64,000 bases of DNA from Psychrobacter raelei (GTDB lineage: Bacteria; Pseudomonadota; Gammaproteobacteria; Pseudomonadales; Moraxellaceae): NCBI RefSeq assembly GCF_022631235.3, contig NZ_CP093310.2, positions 744,001 through 808,000 on the forward strand, written 5' to 3'. A program made the position numbers and the translations under genes. The notes under the pieces are model-generated. The model saw nothing but the letters and a program-made list of their open reading frames with translations, searched no databases and was not told the DNA's origin. This document shows positions 28,273-38,149 of this stretch, in pieces. Each line of letters starts with the position of its first letter. Within the stretch, counting starts at the first letter, position 1.

Positions 28273-29391
28273 CCAATTCTAAGAAATAAGGTACAATACA
28301 ACCAACTCAACAACATAATAGAATCATATGCCGAAAAAGACCCCTAGAAATCATAAACTCACAGACCACGATTTTCTGCAATTGTCTAAAACAGAAGGCA
28401 ATGCCAGAGCGCGAATCAGACTACTCATGCTGCATCAACTGAGTCAAGGTCATCCTATAGCGACCGTCGCAGAGAACTTTGGCTATAACCCTAGAAGCGT
28501 CTATACCATAAGAAGGAAATACTGGTTGCATGGTATCACTAGTGTCTATGACGCAGCTGGCAGAGGCAGAAAGAGTCTTTTAGCAGAAAAAGACATAGAA
28601 CCATTCAAACAAGCGATAGTAGAAGCTCAGCAGCAAAGAGGTGGTGGTAGGCTCACGGCAAAAGACATCGCACAAATCGCCAAGGAGCAATTTAACGCCA
28701 ACTATACCCCTAAAGCGATCTATCCTCTCATGAAACGTATTGGTATGAGCTGGATATCTGCGCGTAGTCAGCATCCTAAGGCAGATCCTAAAGTCATGGA
28801 GGCATATAAAAAAACTTCCTTGAGCAGGTAAAGCAAGTTCTACCTGATGGTGTTGATATCAAGCAAGTTGATATATGGTTTCAGGATGAAACACGTATTG
28901 GACAACAAGGTTCTATCACAAGGGTTTGGCACTATAAAGGACAAAGACCTCGAATAGTCAGGCAACAGCAGTTTGAATCGACTTATCTGTTTGGTGCCTT
29001 TAATCCGGCGACAGGTGAGAGTGTTGGACTTGTTCTACCTTATGTGAATAAGCAAGCCATGGGATTGCATATGGAGGAAATTAGTAAAGCTGTTCCTGAA
29101 GGTCGGCATGCCGTGGTGGTTATGGATGGGGCGCTATGGCACCAACCAAGCTTGGATAAAGATAATGTGACCATGCTTAAATTGCCTCCCTACTCACCTG
29201 AACTTAACCCTGCTGAACAGGTATGGCAGTACCTTAAACAGCATTGGTTATCTAATCGCTGTTTTGAGAGTTATGATGTGATTGTCGATGCGGCATGTGA
29301 CGCTTGGAATGCATTGTGTAATGAGACTAACTTAATTAGGTCTATCACTCAGCGGGAGTGGTGCGATTTGAGTGTTATTTTTTAGAATTGG
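28273..29391 (+). mobile_element. IS630-family insertion sequence, copy 1
   Basis: A 1119-bp element with near-perfect terminal inverted repeats: CCAATTCTAAGAAATAA at the left and, on the complement of the right end, CCAATTCTAAAAAATAA (one mismatch). It is bracketed by TA on both sides (28271-28272 and 29392-29393), the target duplication of this family. It encodes one transposase in two overlapping frames. Copy 2 at 48961-50079 appears identical, so transposition is recent. It sits between pncB and the acyl-CoA ligase gene and breaks no gene that I can see. Confidence 0.95.
28328..29385 (+). CDS. IS630-family transposase, read through a -1 frameshift
   Basis: Frame one runs 28328-28831 (167 residues; helix-turn-helix domain, ATVAENFGYNPRSVYTIRRK). 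Frame two, in the -1 frame, continues to 29385 and holds the DDE catalytic core: VDIWFQDETRIG, VVVMDGALWHQ and PYSPELNPAEQVWQYLK. The frames overlap at a run of seven A followed by C (28808-28815), a likely slippery site giving a fused product of about 352 residues. Frame one alone would make a DNA-binding protein without catalytic residues. The same arrangement in copy 2 argues that the shift is programmed rather than a decay mutation. Confidence 0.9.
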
Positions 29392-29494
29392 TATTATGAG
29401 TATAATGAGATTACTGGTTTCGTTTTACTAAACTATTGTTTAGCTTAACTGATGCTTAGCGCAGCCAGTATTATTAACAAGGACGTTAATAGCG

Positions 29495-31258
29495 ATGGAC
29501 TATCACAAGGATGAGACTATGTTTAGACAGTTATTAGAGCAGCGTTTTCCTAATGCAGGCTCACGCCATGCACCACTTCAGATGAGCCATGATATTGGCG
29601 CCACTGATACCCCGCTGATTGAATCTACCATTGGCGATTACTTTGACTCTGTGGCCAATCAGACGCCAGACAAAGAAGCCTTGGTATCTTGCCATCAACA
29701 TATTCGGCTCACCTACCAGCAGCTGCAACAAAAATCGAATCAATTGGCCAGCAGCATGATAAGGATGGGATTGCAAAAAGGTGACCGCGTAGGCATCTGG
29801 TCGCACAACAATGCCGAATGGTTGCTAATGCAATTGGCCACGGCCAAAGCGGGCATCATTTTGGTGAATATCAATCCTGCCTACCGTATATCGGAGCTTG
29901 AGTACGCGCTAAATAAAGTGGATTGTAAAGCTTTGGTATTTATGCGTCATTTCAAGACCAGCGATTATGTGCAGATGGTGCAACAAATGGCACCGGAGAT
30001 GTGTCATCAAAGCTATGAGTGCTTAGCGCTCAATACATTGCCCAATCTAAAGCGCTTAATTTGGATAGATGCCCCAAATAGCGATGAAAGCTTTGGATTT
30101 ATGCAAAAATTCTCTGATTGGTTGGCTGAAGGCGATGCAGATGATCCCAAGCTTACCGAGCGTCAAAATCAGCTAAACGCCAATGACGCGATCAACATTC
30201 AGTTTACCAGTGGCACGACAGGTACGCCCAAAGGGGCCACACTGACCCACAGGAATCTGCTTAATAATGCCTATCATCTGGGCGAAACCTTGTGTTTAAC
30301 CGCTGAAGATAAGCTGTGCTTGCCACTGCCGCTGTATCACTGCTTTGCGATGGTACTGGGTAATCTAACGATGTTATCGCATGGCGCCACCTTGGTGTAT
30401 CCTAGCAGCAGCTTTGACCCATTAAGTGTGTTGCAGGCTATTAATGAGGAAAAATGTACCGTGCTGCATGCCGTGCCCAGTATGTTTTTAGCCATCTTAA
30501 ATCATCCTGATTTTGCCCGCTTTGATTTAAGCAGCCTTCGTACTGGTGTATCTGGTGGGGCAAGCTGCCCACGAGAGCTTATGCAGCGTATTATCAAACA
30601 GATGCATATGAGTGAGTTGACCATTGCCTATGGTATGACCGAGACCAGTCCTAAAGCTACCCAGACCTTGCCAACCACGGAGTTTGAAAAGCGCATTGCT
30701 ACTGTGGGGGTGGTGCAGCCGCATCTTGAGGTCAAAGTGGTGGATCCACTCAATGGCCAAACCTTGTCGATAGGAGAGGTGGGGGAGATTTTGACCAAAG
30801 GCTATGCGGTGATGCAAGGCTACTGGAATGACCCAGTGAAAACTGCCGAGGCCATAGTTGATGGCTGGATGCATACCGGAGATTTAGGCAGTATGGATGA
30901 GCACGGCTATATCACGGTGGTGGGACGCAGTAAGGATATGATTATTCGAGGTGGGGAAAATATTTATCCCATTGAAGTGGAGAACTTCTTATACCGTCAT
31001 CCTAAGATTGCCGATGTGCAAATTGTGGGTGTTCCGGATGCTCATTATGGTGAGGTACTGGCGGCTTGGATTATTCCTAAAGCAGGCGAAACCCTCACTG
31101 AACAAGAAATACGAGATTTTTGTTATAACCAAATTGCTCACTTTAAGATTCCCACCTACATTCGGTTTGTTGAGCAGTACCCGATGACTGTCACCGGTAA
31201 AATTCAGAAGTTTAAAATTGTGAAGATGATGAAAGAAGAGTTGGATGTAGTGGCATAG
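29495..31258 (+). CDS. AMP-dependent acyl-CoA synthetase (medium/long-chain fatty acid ligase type)
   Basis: A 587-residue ANL-superfamily ligase that activates a carboxylate as acyl-AMP and then acyl-CoA. Motifs are IQFTSGTTGTPKGATLTHRN (P-loop) near 227, AYGMTETSP near 375, DGWMHTGDLGSMDEHGYI near 450, and the C-terminal catalytic lysine in MTVTGKIQKFKI. Closest in pattern to the FadD/short-to-medium-chain fatty acyl-CoA synthases rather than acetyl-CoA synthetase. Two starts are possible: ATG 29495 (AAGGA 11 bases before) and ATG 29519 with a better placed AAGGA; the shorter form is equally likely. It is a single-gene unit ended by a long hairpin. Confidence 0.88.
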   Translation: MDYHKDETMFRQLLEQRFPNAGSRHAPLQMSHDIGATDTPLIESTIGDYFDSVANQTPDKEALVSCHQHIRLTYQQLQQKSNQLASSMIRMGLQKGDRVGIWSHNNAEWLLMQLATAKAGIILVNINPAYRISELEYALNKVDCKALVFMRHFKTSDYVQMVQQMAPEMCHQSYECLALNTLPNLKRLIWIDAPNSDESFGFMQKFSDWLAEGDADDPKLTERQNQLNANDAINIQFTSGTTGTPKGATLTHRNLLNNAYHLGETLCLTAEDKLCLPLPLYHCFAMVLGNLTMLSHGATLVYPSSSFDPLSVLQAINEEKCTVLHAVPSMFLAILNHPDFARFDLSSLRTGVSGGASCPRELMQRIIKQMHMSELTIAYGMTETSPKATQTLPTTEFEKRIATVGVVQPHLEVKVVDPLNGQTLSIGEVGEILTKGYAVMQGYWNDPVKTAEAIVDGWMHTGDLGSMDEHGYITVVGRSKDMIIRGGENIYPIEVENFLYRHPKIADVQIVGVPDAHYGEVLAAWIIPKAGETLTEQEIRDFCYNQIAHFKIPTYIRFVEQYPMTVTGKIQKFKIVKMMKEELDVVA

Positions 31259-31310
31259 GCCTAATTTTATGATTAATCTTTAATACGCAGTATATTCTCC
31301 TCGCTATTAT

Positions 31311-31342
31311 AAAGCCCAGCCTGAATTTTCAGACTGGGCTTT
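31311..31342. terminator. Rho-independent terminator after the acyl-CoA ligase
   Basis: AAAGCCCAG (31311-31319) pairs with CTGGGCTTT (31334-31342), extended inside by CTGAA/TTCAG. A-rich and T-rich flanks let it serve both the ligase and the convergent ureJ-like gene. Confidence 0.8.
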
Positions 31343-31431
31343 GTATTTGGTTTCAACTAAGCGATATATGAATGATACATTTTCTATAAAACAATTCACC
31401 TTTGTCAAACGTGCTACTAATAAATGTGCTG

Positions 31432-32109
31432 CTAACTAAATAATACAGCGCACAAGCCGACGACAGCTAAAAGGCGCTGAACAATCAAACTGTTTTGAAC
31501 GTGTGTGCTTAGGTATTTAGCAATAACATTACCTACCGAATAAAGAGCAATCATGCTGACAATCATACCGATAAAGAAACCAGGGGTTATACTGTTCGCA
31601 GGAACTTCTAGAGCATGTGCGGCGCCATGGAACATGGCTAAAGCACCAAAACCCATAATAGCTAAGTTATAGCTCTTATTAACGGAAGTACTAGAGCTCT
31701 CAGTTAAGACGGGATTAAAGTGACGGCTCATAAGCGCGGCAGTCAGCAGTATAATCGATAAAATGATACCTCCCTCAATATAGAGGTTATTTAAATTAAA
31801 ACTCAAACTAAGTGCGAAGCCTGCTATTAAACCGATAGACAATGACACCAGTCCTTTTTTAAAGCGGTTCATTTGAGTGAATAGTACACCCATGCCCAAC
31901 GCTAACATTAAATGATCAAGGCCAGTCAATGGATGCATTAAACCTGATAATACAGAAGATAAAAAAGATCCCTGTGAAGTTAAAATATCATGGCCAGGAT
32001 GTGCGAAAGCCAGTGTCGGTAATAAAGTGAATAAGGTTATTAAACTAAAAGTTGCAGTTTTATTAGCGGTAGCAGGTAGTCTAATTAATGGTAATTTATT
32101 TATAGTCAT
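31432..32109 (-). CDS. ureJ: HupE/UreJ-family nickel permease, urease accessory
   Basis: A 225-residue protein with a signal-like N-terminus followed by about six membrane helices. FAHPGHDILTSQGSFLSSVLSG then LMHPLTGLDHLMLALGMGVL is the HupE/UreJ signature with the metal-binding His pair; MFHGAAHALEVP is the second motif. Such proteins import nickel for urease or hydrogenase. ATG 32109 is preceded by AAGGAATTTATA; a longer frame starting inside the adjacent IS256 end is an artefact of that insertion. It shares orientation with the urease genes but an IS256 copy now separates it from ureG, so its transcription from the urease operon is probably lost or altered. Confidence 0.85.
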   Translation of the reverse strand: MTINKLPLIRLPATANKTATFSLITLFTLLPTLAFAHPGHDILTSQGSFLSSVLSGLMHPLTGLDHLMLALGMGVLFTQMNRFKKGLVSLSIGLIAGFALSLSFNLNNLYIEGGIILSIILLTAALMSRHFNPVLTESSSTSVNKSYNLAIMGFGALAMFHGAAHALEVPANSITPGFFIGMIVSMIALYSVGNVIAKYLSTHVQNSLIVQRLLAVVGLCAVLFS

Positions 32110-32138
32110 TATAAATTCCTTAAAAATAGGAGGTAAGT

Positions 32139-33428
32139 GGTAGTGTTCAAAATTCTGTGTCATTCCCCTAAACTATGTAAAAAACAAGGAATGACACCAT
32201 GCAAAACTTTGACTTTAACGAAGCCTTAAAAGGCATTCAAGCAGGTAAACCTATCACAGGCAGTGACGGGGTACTTGCCCCACTCATCAAACAGCTCACC
32301 GAAGCTGCCTTAAATGCCGAAATACAAAGCCACCTTGAACAAAGTTCTACAAGCAACCGTCGTAACGGTTACAGCAAAAAGACCGTCAAATCAGCGGCGG
32401 GCAGCTTCGAGCTTGAAACGCCACGAGATCGTAACGGTGAATATGAGCCTGTGTTGGTCAAGAAACATCAAACTAAACTCACCGCTGAGATCGATAGCCG
32501 CATCCTATCGCTATTTTCTCATGGCATGAGTTACCGTGACATACGCCACCACATTGCTGAGATATACCAACTTGAGGTCTCAGAGGCGACCATCAGTAGC
32601 ATCACTGATGAGCTGATACCGCAGCTTAAAGCATGGCAATCTCGTCCACTCGACAGCGTTTATCCGTTTGTCTGGCTTGATGCGATTTACTACAAGGTCA
32701 AAGACGAAGGACGCTATGTCAGCAAAGCCATTTACACGCTATTAGCACTTAATACCGAAGGCAAAAAAGAACTCATTGGTCTGTATTGCTCTGAAAGCGA
32801 AGGGGCAAACTACTGGCTATCTGTGCTCACAGATTTACACAATCGTGGCGTACAAGATATTCTCATCGCTTGTGTGGATGGCCTAAAGGGTTTTCCTGAA
32901 GCCATCAATGCCATTTTCCCCAATACAGAAGTACAGCTGTGTGTGATTCACCAAATCCGTAATAGTATCCGTTATGTAGCTAGTCGTGATCAAAAAGCCT
33001 TTATGCGCGATTTAAAGCCTGTTTATAAGGCAGTTAATAAGGAGTCAGCTGAACTGGCTCTTGATGATTTAGAGGCTGTTTGGGGCGATCAGTATCCGGC
33101 GGTGATTAAGTCTTGGCGGGACAAGTGGCATTTACTATCTGCCTATTTTAAGTATCCTGAAGCAGTCAGAAAGCCTATTTATACCACCAATGCGGTGGAA
33201 GCGGTACATCGTCAGTTTCGTAAACTTACTAAAACCAAAGGCGCTTTCCCGAATGAAACCAGCTTGCTCAAATTGTTGTATGTTGGTATGTTAAATGCCA
33301 GTGCCAAGTGGACGATGCCGATTCGTAATTGGGGACAGACGATGATGCAGCTGTCTATCTATTTCCCTGGTCGATTAGATTCGGTGATGCGTCTTTAATT
33401 TAGTTGACACAGAGTTTTGAACGCCCTC
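32139..33428 (+). mobile_element. IS256-family insertion sequence, copy 1
   Basis: A 1290-bp element between ureJ and ureG. Ends are GGTAGTGTTCAAAATTC at the left and, on the complement of the right end, GAGGGCGTTCAAAACTC, with the TCTGTGTCA core shared. The 8 bases outside are AGGTAAGT (left) and GAGTAAGT (right): six of eight agree, so a target duplication is only approximate. Copy 2 (39786-41075) looks identical and has a perfect 8-base duplication. Confidence 0.93.
32199..33398 (+). CDS. IS256-family (Mutator-type) transposase, copy 1
   Basis: A complete 399-residue transposase. The DDE-type catalytic residues are visible in PFVWLDAIYYKVKDEG (Asp), ILIACVDGLKGFPEAI (Asp) and TTNAVEAVHRQFRKLTKTK (Glu); the VQLCVIHQIRNSIRYV segment is the family's C-x2-H signature. 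The reading frame runs opposite to the surrounding urease genes. Upstream, ATGACACC and AACAAGGAATGACACC give AAGGA before the ATG. Confidence 0.95.
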   Translation: MQNFDFNEALKGIQAGKPITGSDGVLAPLIKQLTEAALNAEIQSHLEQSSTSNRRNGYSKKTVKSAAGSFELETPRDRNGEYEPVLVKKHQTKLTAEIDSRILSLFSHGMSYRDIRHHIAEIYQLEVSEATISSITDELIPQLKAWQSRPLDSVYPFVWLDAIYYKVKDEGRYVSKAIYTLLALNTEGKKELIGLYCSESEGANYWLSVLTDLHNRGVQDILIACVDGLKGFPEAINAIFPNTEVQLCVIHQIRNSIRYVASRDQKAFMRDLKPVYKAVNKESAELALDDLEAVWGDQYPAVIKSWRDKWHLLSAYFKYPEAVRKPIYTTNAVEAVHRQFRKLTKTKGAFPNETSLLKLLYVGMLNASAKWTMPIRNWGQTMMQLSIYFPGRLDSVMRL

Positions 33429-33523
33429 GAGTAAGTCGATTTTTTCACTATCAGATTTCCTGATTATCCTGTTCGGTTATCCAATAGTGAGATATAAAAA
33501 TATGAGTACGGCTACTAACAGCT

Positions 33524-34183
33524 TTATACAGTACCGAGCATGCCTTTGTCTTTAATAAAGGCAACAATTTCATCCAAGCCTTCACCCGTTTTCATGTTGC
33601 TAAAGACCACGGGCTTTTCGCCACGCATTTTTTTTGCATCACGAGCCATAACTTCCAGCGAGGCCCCTACTAAAGGCGCTAAATCTGTCTTATTGATAAT
33701 AAGCAAGTCAGATTTCATAATACCTGGCCCACCTTTGCGTGGTATTTTATCGCCAGCCGAAACATCAATAACGTATAGGGTTAAATCAGAAAGCTCTGGA
33801 CTAAAGGTGGCCGCTAAGTTATCACCACCTGATTCAATAATAATGAGTTCTAAGCCTGGAAACTGGCTTTGTAATTCAGCAATAGCAGACAGATTAATAG
33901 ATGCATCTTCACGTATCGCTGTATGAGGACAGCCTCCCGTTTCGACCCCACGAATGCGTTCTGCAGGCATGGCATTATTGCGGGTCAAAAACTCTGAGTC
34001 TTCTTTGGTATAAATGTCATTGGTTACCACGGCCATATTTAACTCATCACGTAAACTTTGACAAAGTCTTAGCGTTAATGCTGTTTTGCCAGAGCCAACT
34101 GGTCCACCAATGCCAAGACGTAGTGGGGATAGTGCGGTAGGGTTTTGACTCTTTGAGTGTTGAGTTTTGGGAGTAAGTGCCAT
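33524..34183 (-). CDS. ureG: Urease accessory GTPase UreG
   Basis: A 219-residue SIMIBI GTPase that drives nickel delivery to apo-urease with UreD, UreE and UreF. P-loop [17 protein letters not shown] near residue 24, the nickel/zinc CPH motif in [15 protein letters not shown], and [17 protein letters not shown] (base recognition NKTD) are all present. About 18 extra residues precede the usual start, Ser/Gln-rich. ATG 34183 follows AAGGAATTATTC. It is the last gene of the contiguous urease set; an IS256 copy lies 96 bases beyond its stop. Confidence 0.97.
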   Translation of the reverse strand: MALTPKTQHSKSQNPTALSPLRLGIGGPVGSGKTALTLRLCQSLRDELNMAVVTNDIYTKEDSEFLTRNNAMPAERIRGVETGGCPHTAIREDASINLSAIAELQSQFPGLELIIIESGGDNLAATFSPELSDLTLYVIDVSAGDKIPRKGGPGIMKSDLLIINKTDLAPLVGASLEVMARDAKKMRGEKPVVFSNMKTGEGLDEIVAFIKDKGMLGTV

Positions 34184-34280
34184 GAATAATTCCTTAATTT
34201 AATTTTAATAGGTGTTTTTTTAAAACAGCTAGTTTTAAGAGAGTTGTTTTTAAGATAACTATCTTTCGATATAGCGACGA

Positions 34281-35126
34281 CTATGACCGAAATAATCGAC
34301 TATATTGTCGTTCGTGCTGACTAGACAGCTTTGCCAAATAAGGCAAATTGGCTGACATATTCAGCTGTTTATAAAAAAAGCTTATAGAACGCTGATTTTT
34401 ATTAAAACTACTGCATGGTTCTAGCTGCGGTGTCTGATTTAGATAAAACTGATAGACCTCACTGACCTGAGTCGCTATCGTATTGCTGTAATTTTCTAGT
34501 TGATTCTGCAATTGCCAAATAATGCGCTGTCCTACCATTTGTCCAAGAGGTACTGTTTTAACCGCAGCCAGTACCATGTTTTCAATTTGACCAAAAGCAT
34601 AAGTGGTCATGGCTTGCTTTGGGCTAATCTGCCAATGAGCACAGATATTAGCAAAAAGTGGTAGGAACCCGTGTCTAAGTAGCTCGTCTGGTACATTTAA
34701 ATCTAAAACTTCATCAAGCCAAGCAGAAAGAGAAATGGCTAACTGGGTAGACTCAAAGACAAACTCTTTACTCTCGCGGCTAGCGTGATAGTCAGCCGCC
34801 AGTGCTTGTGCTAAATGTTCATTATCATTAGTAAGTGCAGTAACCATCAGTGCCAAAGTTGGCAATTCATAACCTGTCAAAGCCAACTGCAGATAATCAC
34901 TCATAAATTCCAAAGTACTGCTCTCGTCATAAATTAGTCCTGCTTCAATAGCAGGTTCAATGCCCTGAGAGTAAGTATAACTACCGATCGGTAGATTACT
35001 CGATGCGAGCATCAATAAACGACCCGTGACATCAATGGGTTGAGCAGGGCTATCTATAATAGTCTGACTCTCTTTAGGCTGATCGGCTGTTAAAGCCGCT
35101 GGCATGTTAGCAGTCGTCTCAGTCAT
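34281..35126 (-). CDS. ureF: Urease accessory protein UreF
   Basis: A 281-residue helical protein that bridges UreD-urease with UreG. The core begins LLMLASSNLPIGSYTYSQGIEPAI, the UreF signature, and continues DYLQLALTGYELP. Residues 1-32 (Thr/Ala/Pro-rich) and the last 40 exceed typical UreF of about 230. ATG 35126 overlaps the ureE stop by eight bases (ATGACTGA), implying translational coupling; an ATG at 35105 is a possible alternative. A longer open frame upstream is the complement-frame shadow of the ureE His-rich tail. Confidence 0.88.
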   Translation of the reverse strand: MTETTANMPAALTADQPKESQTIIDSPAQPIDVTGRLLMLASSNLPIGSYTYSQGIEPAIEAGLIYDESSTLEFMSDYLQLALTGYELPTLALMVTALTNDNEHLAQALAADYHASRESKEFVFESTQLAISLSAWLDEVLDLNVPDELLRHGFLPLFANICAHWQISPKQAMTTYAFGQIENMVLAAVKTVPLGQMVGQRIIWQLQNQLENYSNTIATQVSEVYQFYLNQTPQLEPCSSFNKNQRSISFFYKQLNMSANLPYLAKLSSQHERQYSRLFRS

Positions 35127-35709
35127 GTGAGTGGCTATGTCCGGCATTATGGCTATGGTGATGTTCATGGTCATGTGCGTGTACATGAGGATGACTATGC
35201 TCAGTGCTATGATTATGTTCAATGCCATGACTATGACTGTGCGCATGCCCCCCTTTATAGGCACCCGTCTCAGGTTCGAAAGGTGCTTGAACCTGCCTTG
35301 TATGCAGTCCGAGATTTTGTAGCATTGATTCCAACACATGATCCGGTTCGAAGTACAAAGCGTCAGGAGTAATCATAAGTGGCACATGACGATTACCTAA
35401 GTGATAAGCACCTTTCATGAGGTTGAAACTATCCTCTGCAGTGACACAAATCAACGTCTGATCGGCAGCTATTACTTGGATTAGATCGCCTTGTTGATTG
35501 GATAATACGCTGCCACTTTTTAAGGTTTCTGTACGAGGTAAATCAATACCTAGCGACTGTTGACGTTCATTATTCGCCTTGAATCGACTACGCTGTCGAG
35601 TGTCAAAATCTAAACAAAGATAGTTTTTATCCTGTATTTGAGTTTCAAGACGTGCCATTTGTTCTTCTGTTAGGTCACTGGTACTAAGACGTTGGGTATA
35701 TATTTTCAT
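35119..35709 (-). CDS. ureE: Urease accessory nickel chaperone UreE with long His-rich tail
   Basis: A 196-residue UreE. The N-terminal peptide-binding domain and C-terminal metal domain (YHLGNRHVPLMI, LESMLQNLGLHTRQVQAPFEPETGAY) match the family. The last 44 residues contain 19 His, mostly HS/HD/HE repeats, a strong nickel-storage tail like that of Klebsiella UreE. Its stop overlaps the ureF start. It follows the urease structural gene by 98 bases. Repetitive tail DNA is a place to expect length variation between strains. Confidence 0.95.
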   Translation of the reverse strand: MKIYTQRLSTSDLTEEQMARLETQIQDKNYLCLDFDTRQRSRFKANNERQQSLGIDLPRTETLKSGSVLSNQQGDLIQVIAADQTLICVTAEDSFNLMKGAYHLGNRHVPLMITPDALYFEPDHVLESMLQNLGLHTRQVQAPFEPETGAYKGGHAHSHSHGIEHNHSTEHSHPHVHAHDHEHHHSHNAGHSHSHD

Positions 35710-35807
35710 AATTATCTGTAGGTCGCTATATGGGTTGAGTCAATCAATATAACTTGTAGATCACGGTCTACAAGTTATTGATTGAACAAGATTAAAAATG
35801 CTTATGA

Positions 35808-38033
35808 CTAGAAGAGAAAGTAGCGCTGAGCCATAGGCAACTGGTCCGATGGTTCACACGTTAACAGTTCGCCGTCTGCATGAACTTCATAAGTTTCAGG
35901 ATTAATTTCCATTTTTGGACAATGGCTGTTTAATTTCATGTCGCTTTTACGTAATTTTCGAATATTGTGTACAGGCTGAATCATTTTATGAAGTTCTAAC
36001 TGTTCTGCGACGCCTTTATCTATAGCAGATTGAGATAAAAAGGTAATACAAGTTTGGGCGACTGCTTTTGGTGAGCTAGCAAACATGCTGCGGTAATGAA
36101 CTGGCTGAGGCGTAGGGATAGAGCCATTTATGTCCCCCATTGGCGCCGCTGCAATAAGCCCGCCTTTGAGGATACAGTCTGGTTTAACGCCAAAGAAAGC
36201 AGGGGACCATAAAATTAAGTCAGCCCACTTTCCAATTTCGATTGAGCCAACAATATCGCTGATACCATGAGTAATAGCAGGGTTAATCGTGTATTTAGCA
36301 ATATATCTTTTGATTCGGAAGTTATCATTATCTTGATCAAAATCAGTTTCGCTAAGTTTAAGATGACCGGCATCTTGCTCGTCTTTAGCAGATGTATCTG
36401 GCATAAGATGACCGCGCTGAGCTTTCATCTTATTGGCGGTCTGCCAAGTACGAATAATGACTTCTCCCACACGTCCCATTGCCTGCGAGTCACTACTCAT
36501 CATGGAGATAGCGCCTGTGTCGTGCAAAATATCTTCGGCAGCAATGGTCTCTTTACGAATACGACTTTCAGCAAAAGACACATCTTCAGCAATGGCAGGA
36601 CTCAGATGATGACAGACCATCAGCATATCAAGATGCTCATCGATGGTATTCACCGTAAAGGGCCGCGTAGGGTTGGTAGAGGAGGGTAGAACGTGCGATT
36701 GACCAATGGCTTTTAAGATGTCGGGTGCATGACCACCACCTGCGCCTTCAGTATGGAAAGTATGGATACAGCGTTCTTTAAAAGCGCCCAATGTACTTTC
36801 TAAATAGCCGCTTTCGTTTAAGGTATCAGTATGAATGGCAACTTGTACATCATAGTCATCGGCTATGCTTAAGCAGTTATCAATGGCTTGTGGCGTCGTA
36901 CCCCAGTCTTCATGAAGCTTTAAGCCGATGGCACCTGCTTCTATTTGTTCAACAATTGGTTGCGGTAAGCTGACATTTCCTTTGCCCAAGAGTCCAATAT
37001 TCATCGGTAGACTATCGGTCGCTTTTAACATACTTTGAATATGATAAGGCCCTGGCGTACAGGTAGTGGCTAAGGTACCTTGAGCGGGTCCTGTACCACC
37101 ACCAAACATAGTGGTGACCCCTGACATTAGGGCAGTCTCACACTGTTGAGGTGCAATAAAATGAATATGGGTATCGATACCGCCAGCGGTCAAGATTTTA
37201 CCTTCACCGGCTATAATTTCAGTCGCAGCACCAATTGGTAGGGTAACTCCGGGTTGGATATCTGGATTTCCCGCCTTACCAATGCCTCTGATACGTCCGT
37301 CTTTAATAGCAACATCAGCTTTATAGATACCCGTATAATCAACAATAAGTGCATTAGTAATAATCGTATCTGCCACCTCATTAGCTAACAGTTGCGACTG
37401 TCCCATGCCATCACGGATAACCTTACCGCCCCCAAATTTGACCTCTTCACCGATACTGACATTAGCGAAAGACTGGAGGTTAGATTCTGAGGATTTCAAA
37501 CTATCGTCTTCACTACCACTAATTAAGATAGAGTCAACATTGGAGTCTAATGAATGAGTTTTATCAGTATCGATATCATGATCAATCTGACTGGTTAAAT
37601 CGTATTCAACTTCAAGCCAAAGGTTGGTATCGGCTAGTCTTACTTTATCTCCCGTTGTAGGGCCAAAATGCTCAGCATGGATACGGCGGTCGATAAGTTT
37701 TTGGGAGGTACTTCCCGTTCTCTTAATGTCTACAGGCCCCATAACACGTCCTGCAAAGCCATAAACTTCTCTTTTACCGGCGATAGCGACTAATTCAACT
37801 TCACGAGCCTGACCTGGCTCAAACCTTACAGCAGTACCCGATAATATATTTAAACGATAGCCCCTGGTTGCTTCTCTATCAAAGCTTAATGCATCGTTAA
37901 CTTCATAAAAATGATAGTGAGATCCTATTTGAATAGGACGGTCACCCGTATTGACAACTTCTATGGTTTGCACGCTGCGGCCTGCGTTTAAAGTCATTTC
38001 TCCGGCTTTTATTTTATATTCGCCTGCTTTCAT
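35808..38033 (-). CDS. ureC: Urease beta-alpha fused subunit (UreB-UreC in one chain)
   Basis: A 741-residue single frame. Residues 1-101 are a full UreB ([34 protein letters not shown]); 102-117 form a linker without Met; from about 118 it is UreC. The active site is complete: THIHFI (two nickel His), GLKLHEDWG (carbamylated Lys), [26 protein letters not shown] (flap Cys/His) and [12 protein letters not shown] (Asp). Residues about 148-194 form an Asp/Ser-rich insert of roughly 47 residues absent from Klebsiella UreC, and a further 15-20 residues are added near [18 protein letters not shown] 38033 follows AAGGAACACT. No internal start or Shine-Dalgarno exists at the usual UreC start. Hydrolyses urea to ammonia and carbamate, cytoplasm. 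Confidence 0.93.
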   Translation of the reverse strand: MKAGEYKIKAGEMTLNAGRSVQTIEVVNTGDRPIQIGSHYHFYEVNDALSFDREATRGYRLNILSGTAVRFEPGQAREVELVAIAGKREVYGFAGRVMGPVDIKRTGSTSQKLIDRRIHAEHFGPTTGDKVRLADTNLWLEVEYDLTSQIDHDIDTDKTHSLDSNVDSILISGSEDDSLKSSESNLQSFANVSIGEEVKFGGGKVIRDGMGQSQLLANEVADTIITNALIVDYTGIYKADVAIKDGRIRGIGKAGNPDIQPGVTLPIGAATEIIAGEGKILTAGGIDTHIHFIAPQQCETALMSGVTTMFGGGTGPAQGTLATTCTPGPYHIQSMLKATDSLPMNIGLLGKGNVSLPQPIVEQIEAGAIGLKLHEDWGTTPQAIDNCLSIADDYDVQVAIHTDTLNESGYLESTLGAFKERCIHTFHTEGAGGGHAPDILKAIGQSHVLPSSTNPTRPFTVNTIDEHLDMLMVCHHLSPAIAEDVSFAESRIRKETIAAEDILHDTGAISMMSSDSQAMGRVGEVIIRTWQTANKMKAQRGHLMPDTSAKDEQDAGHLKLSETDFDQDNDNFRIKRYIAKYTINPAITHGISDIVGSIEIGKWADLILWSPAFFGVKPDCILKGGLIAAAPMGDINGSIPTPQPVHYRSMFASSPKAVAQTCITFLSQSAIDKGVAEQLELHKMIQPVHNIRKLRKSDMKLNSHCPKMEINPETYEVHADGELLTCEPSDQLPMAQRYFLF

Positions 38034-38149
38034 AGTGTTCCTTAGTTTTTATTTTATGCAGTCTTTAGGGGTCTGGAATGAGATTAATATGCTGCTACAA
38101 CTTTAGGTCTTTGATATCAGAAAATAGAATTAATGACACAATAGACCCG

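Noticed and set aside
28808..28831. IS630 transposase as a pseudogene
   Set aside because: Both copies share the same frameshift at a slippery A run and have moved recently, so it is more likely programmed.
32110..32163. Longer ureJ start at 32163
   Set aside because: The extra 18 codons run into the IS256 left end and were created by the insertion; ATG 32109 has a proper Shine-Dalgarno.
35127..35339. Long N-terminal extension of UreF with apparent membrane segment
   Set aside because: The hydrophobic stretch is an out-of-frame reading of the ureE His-rich repeat; ATG 35126 overlapping the ureE stop is the natural coupled start.
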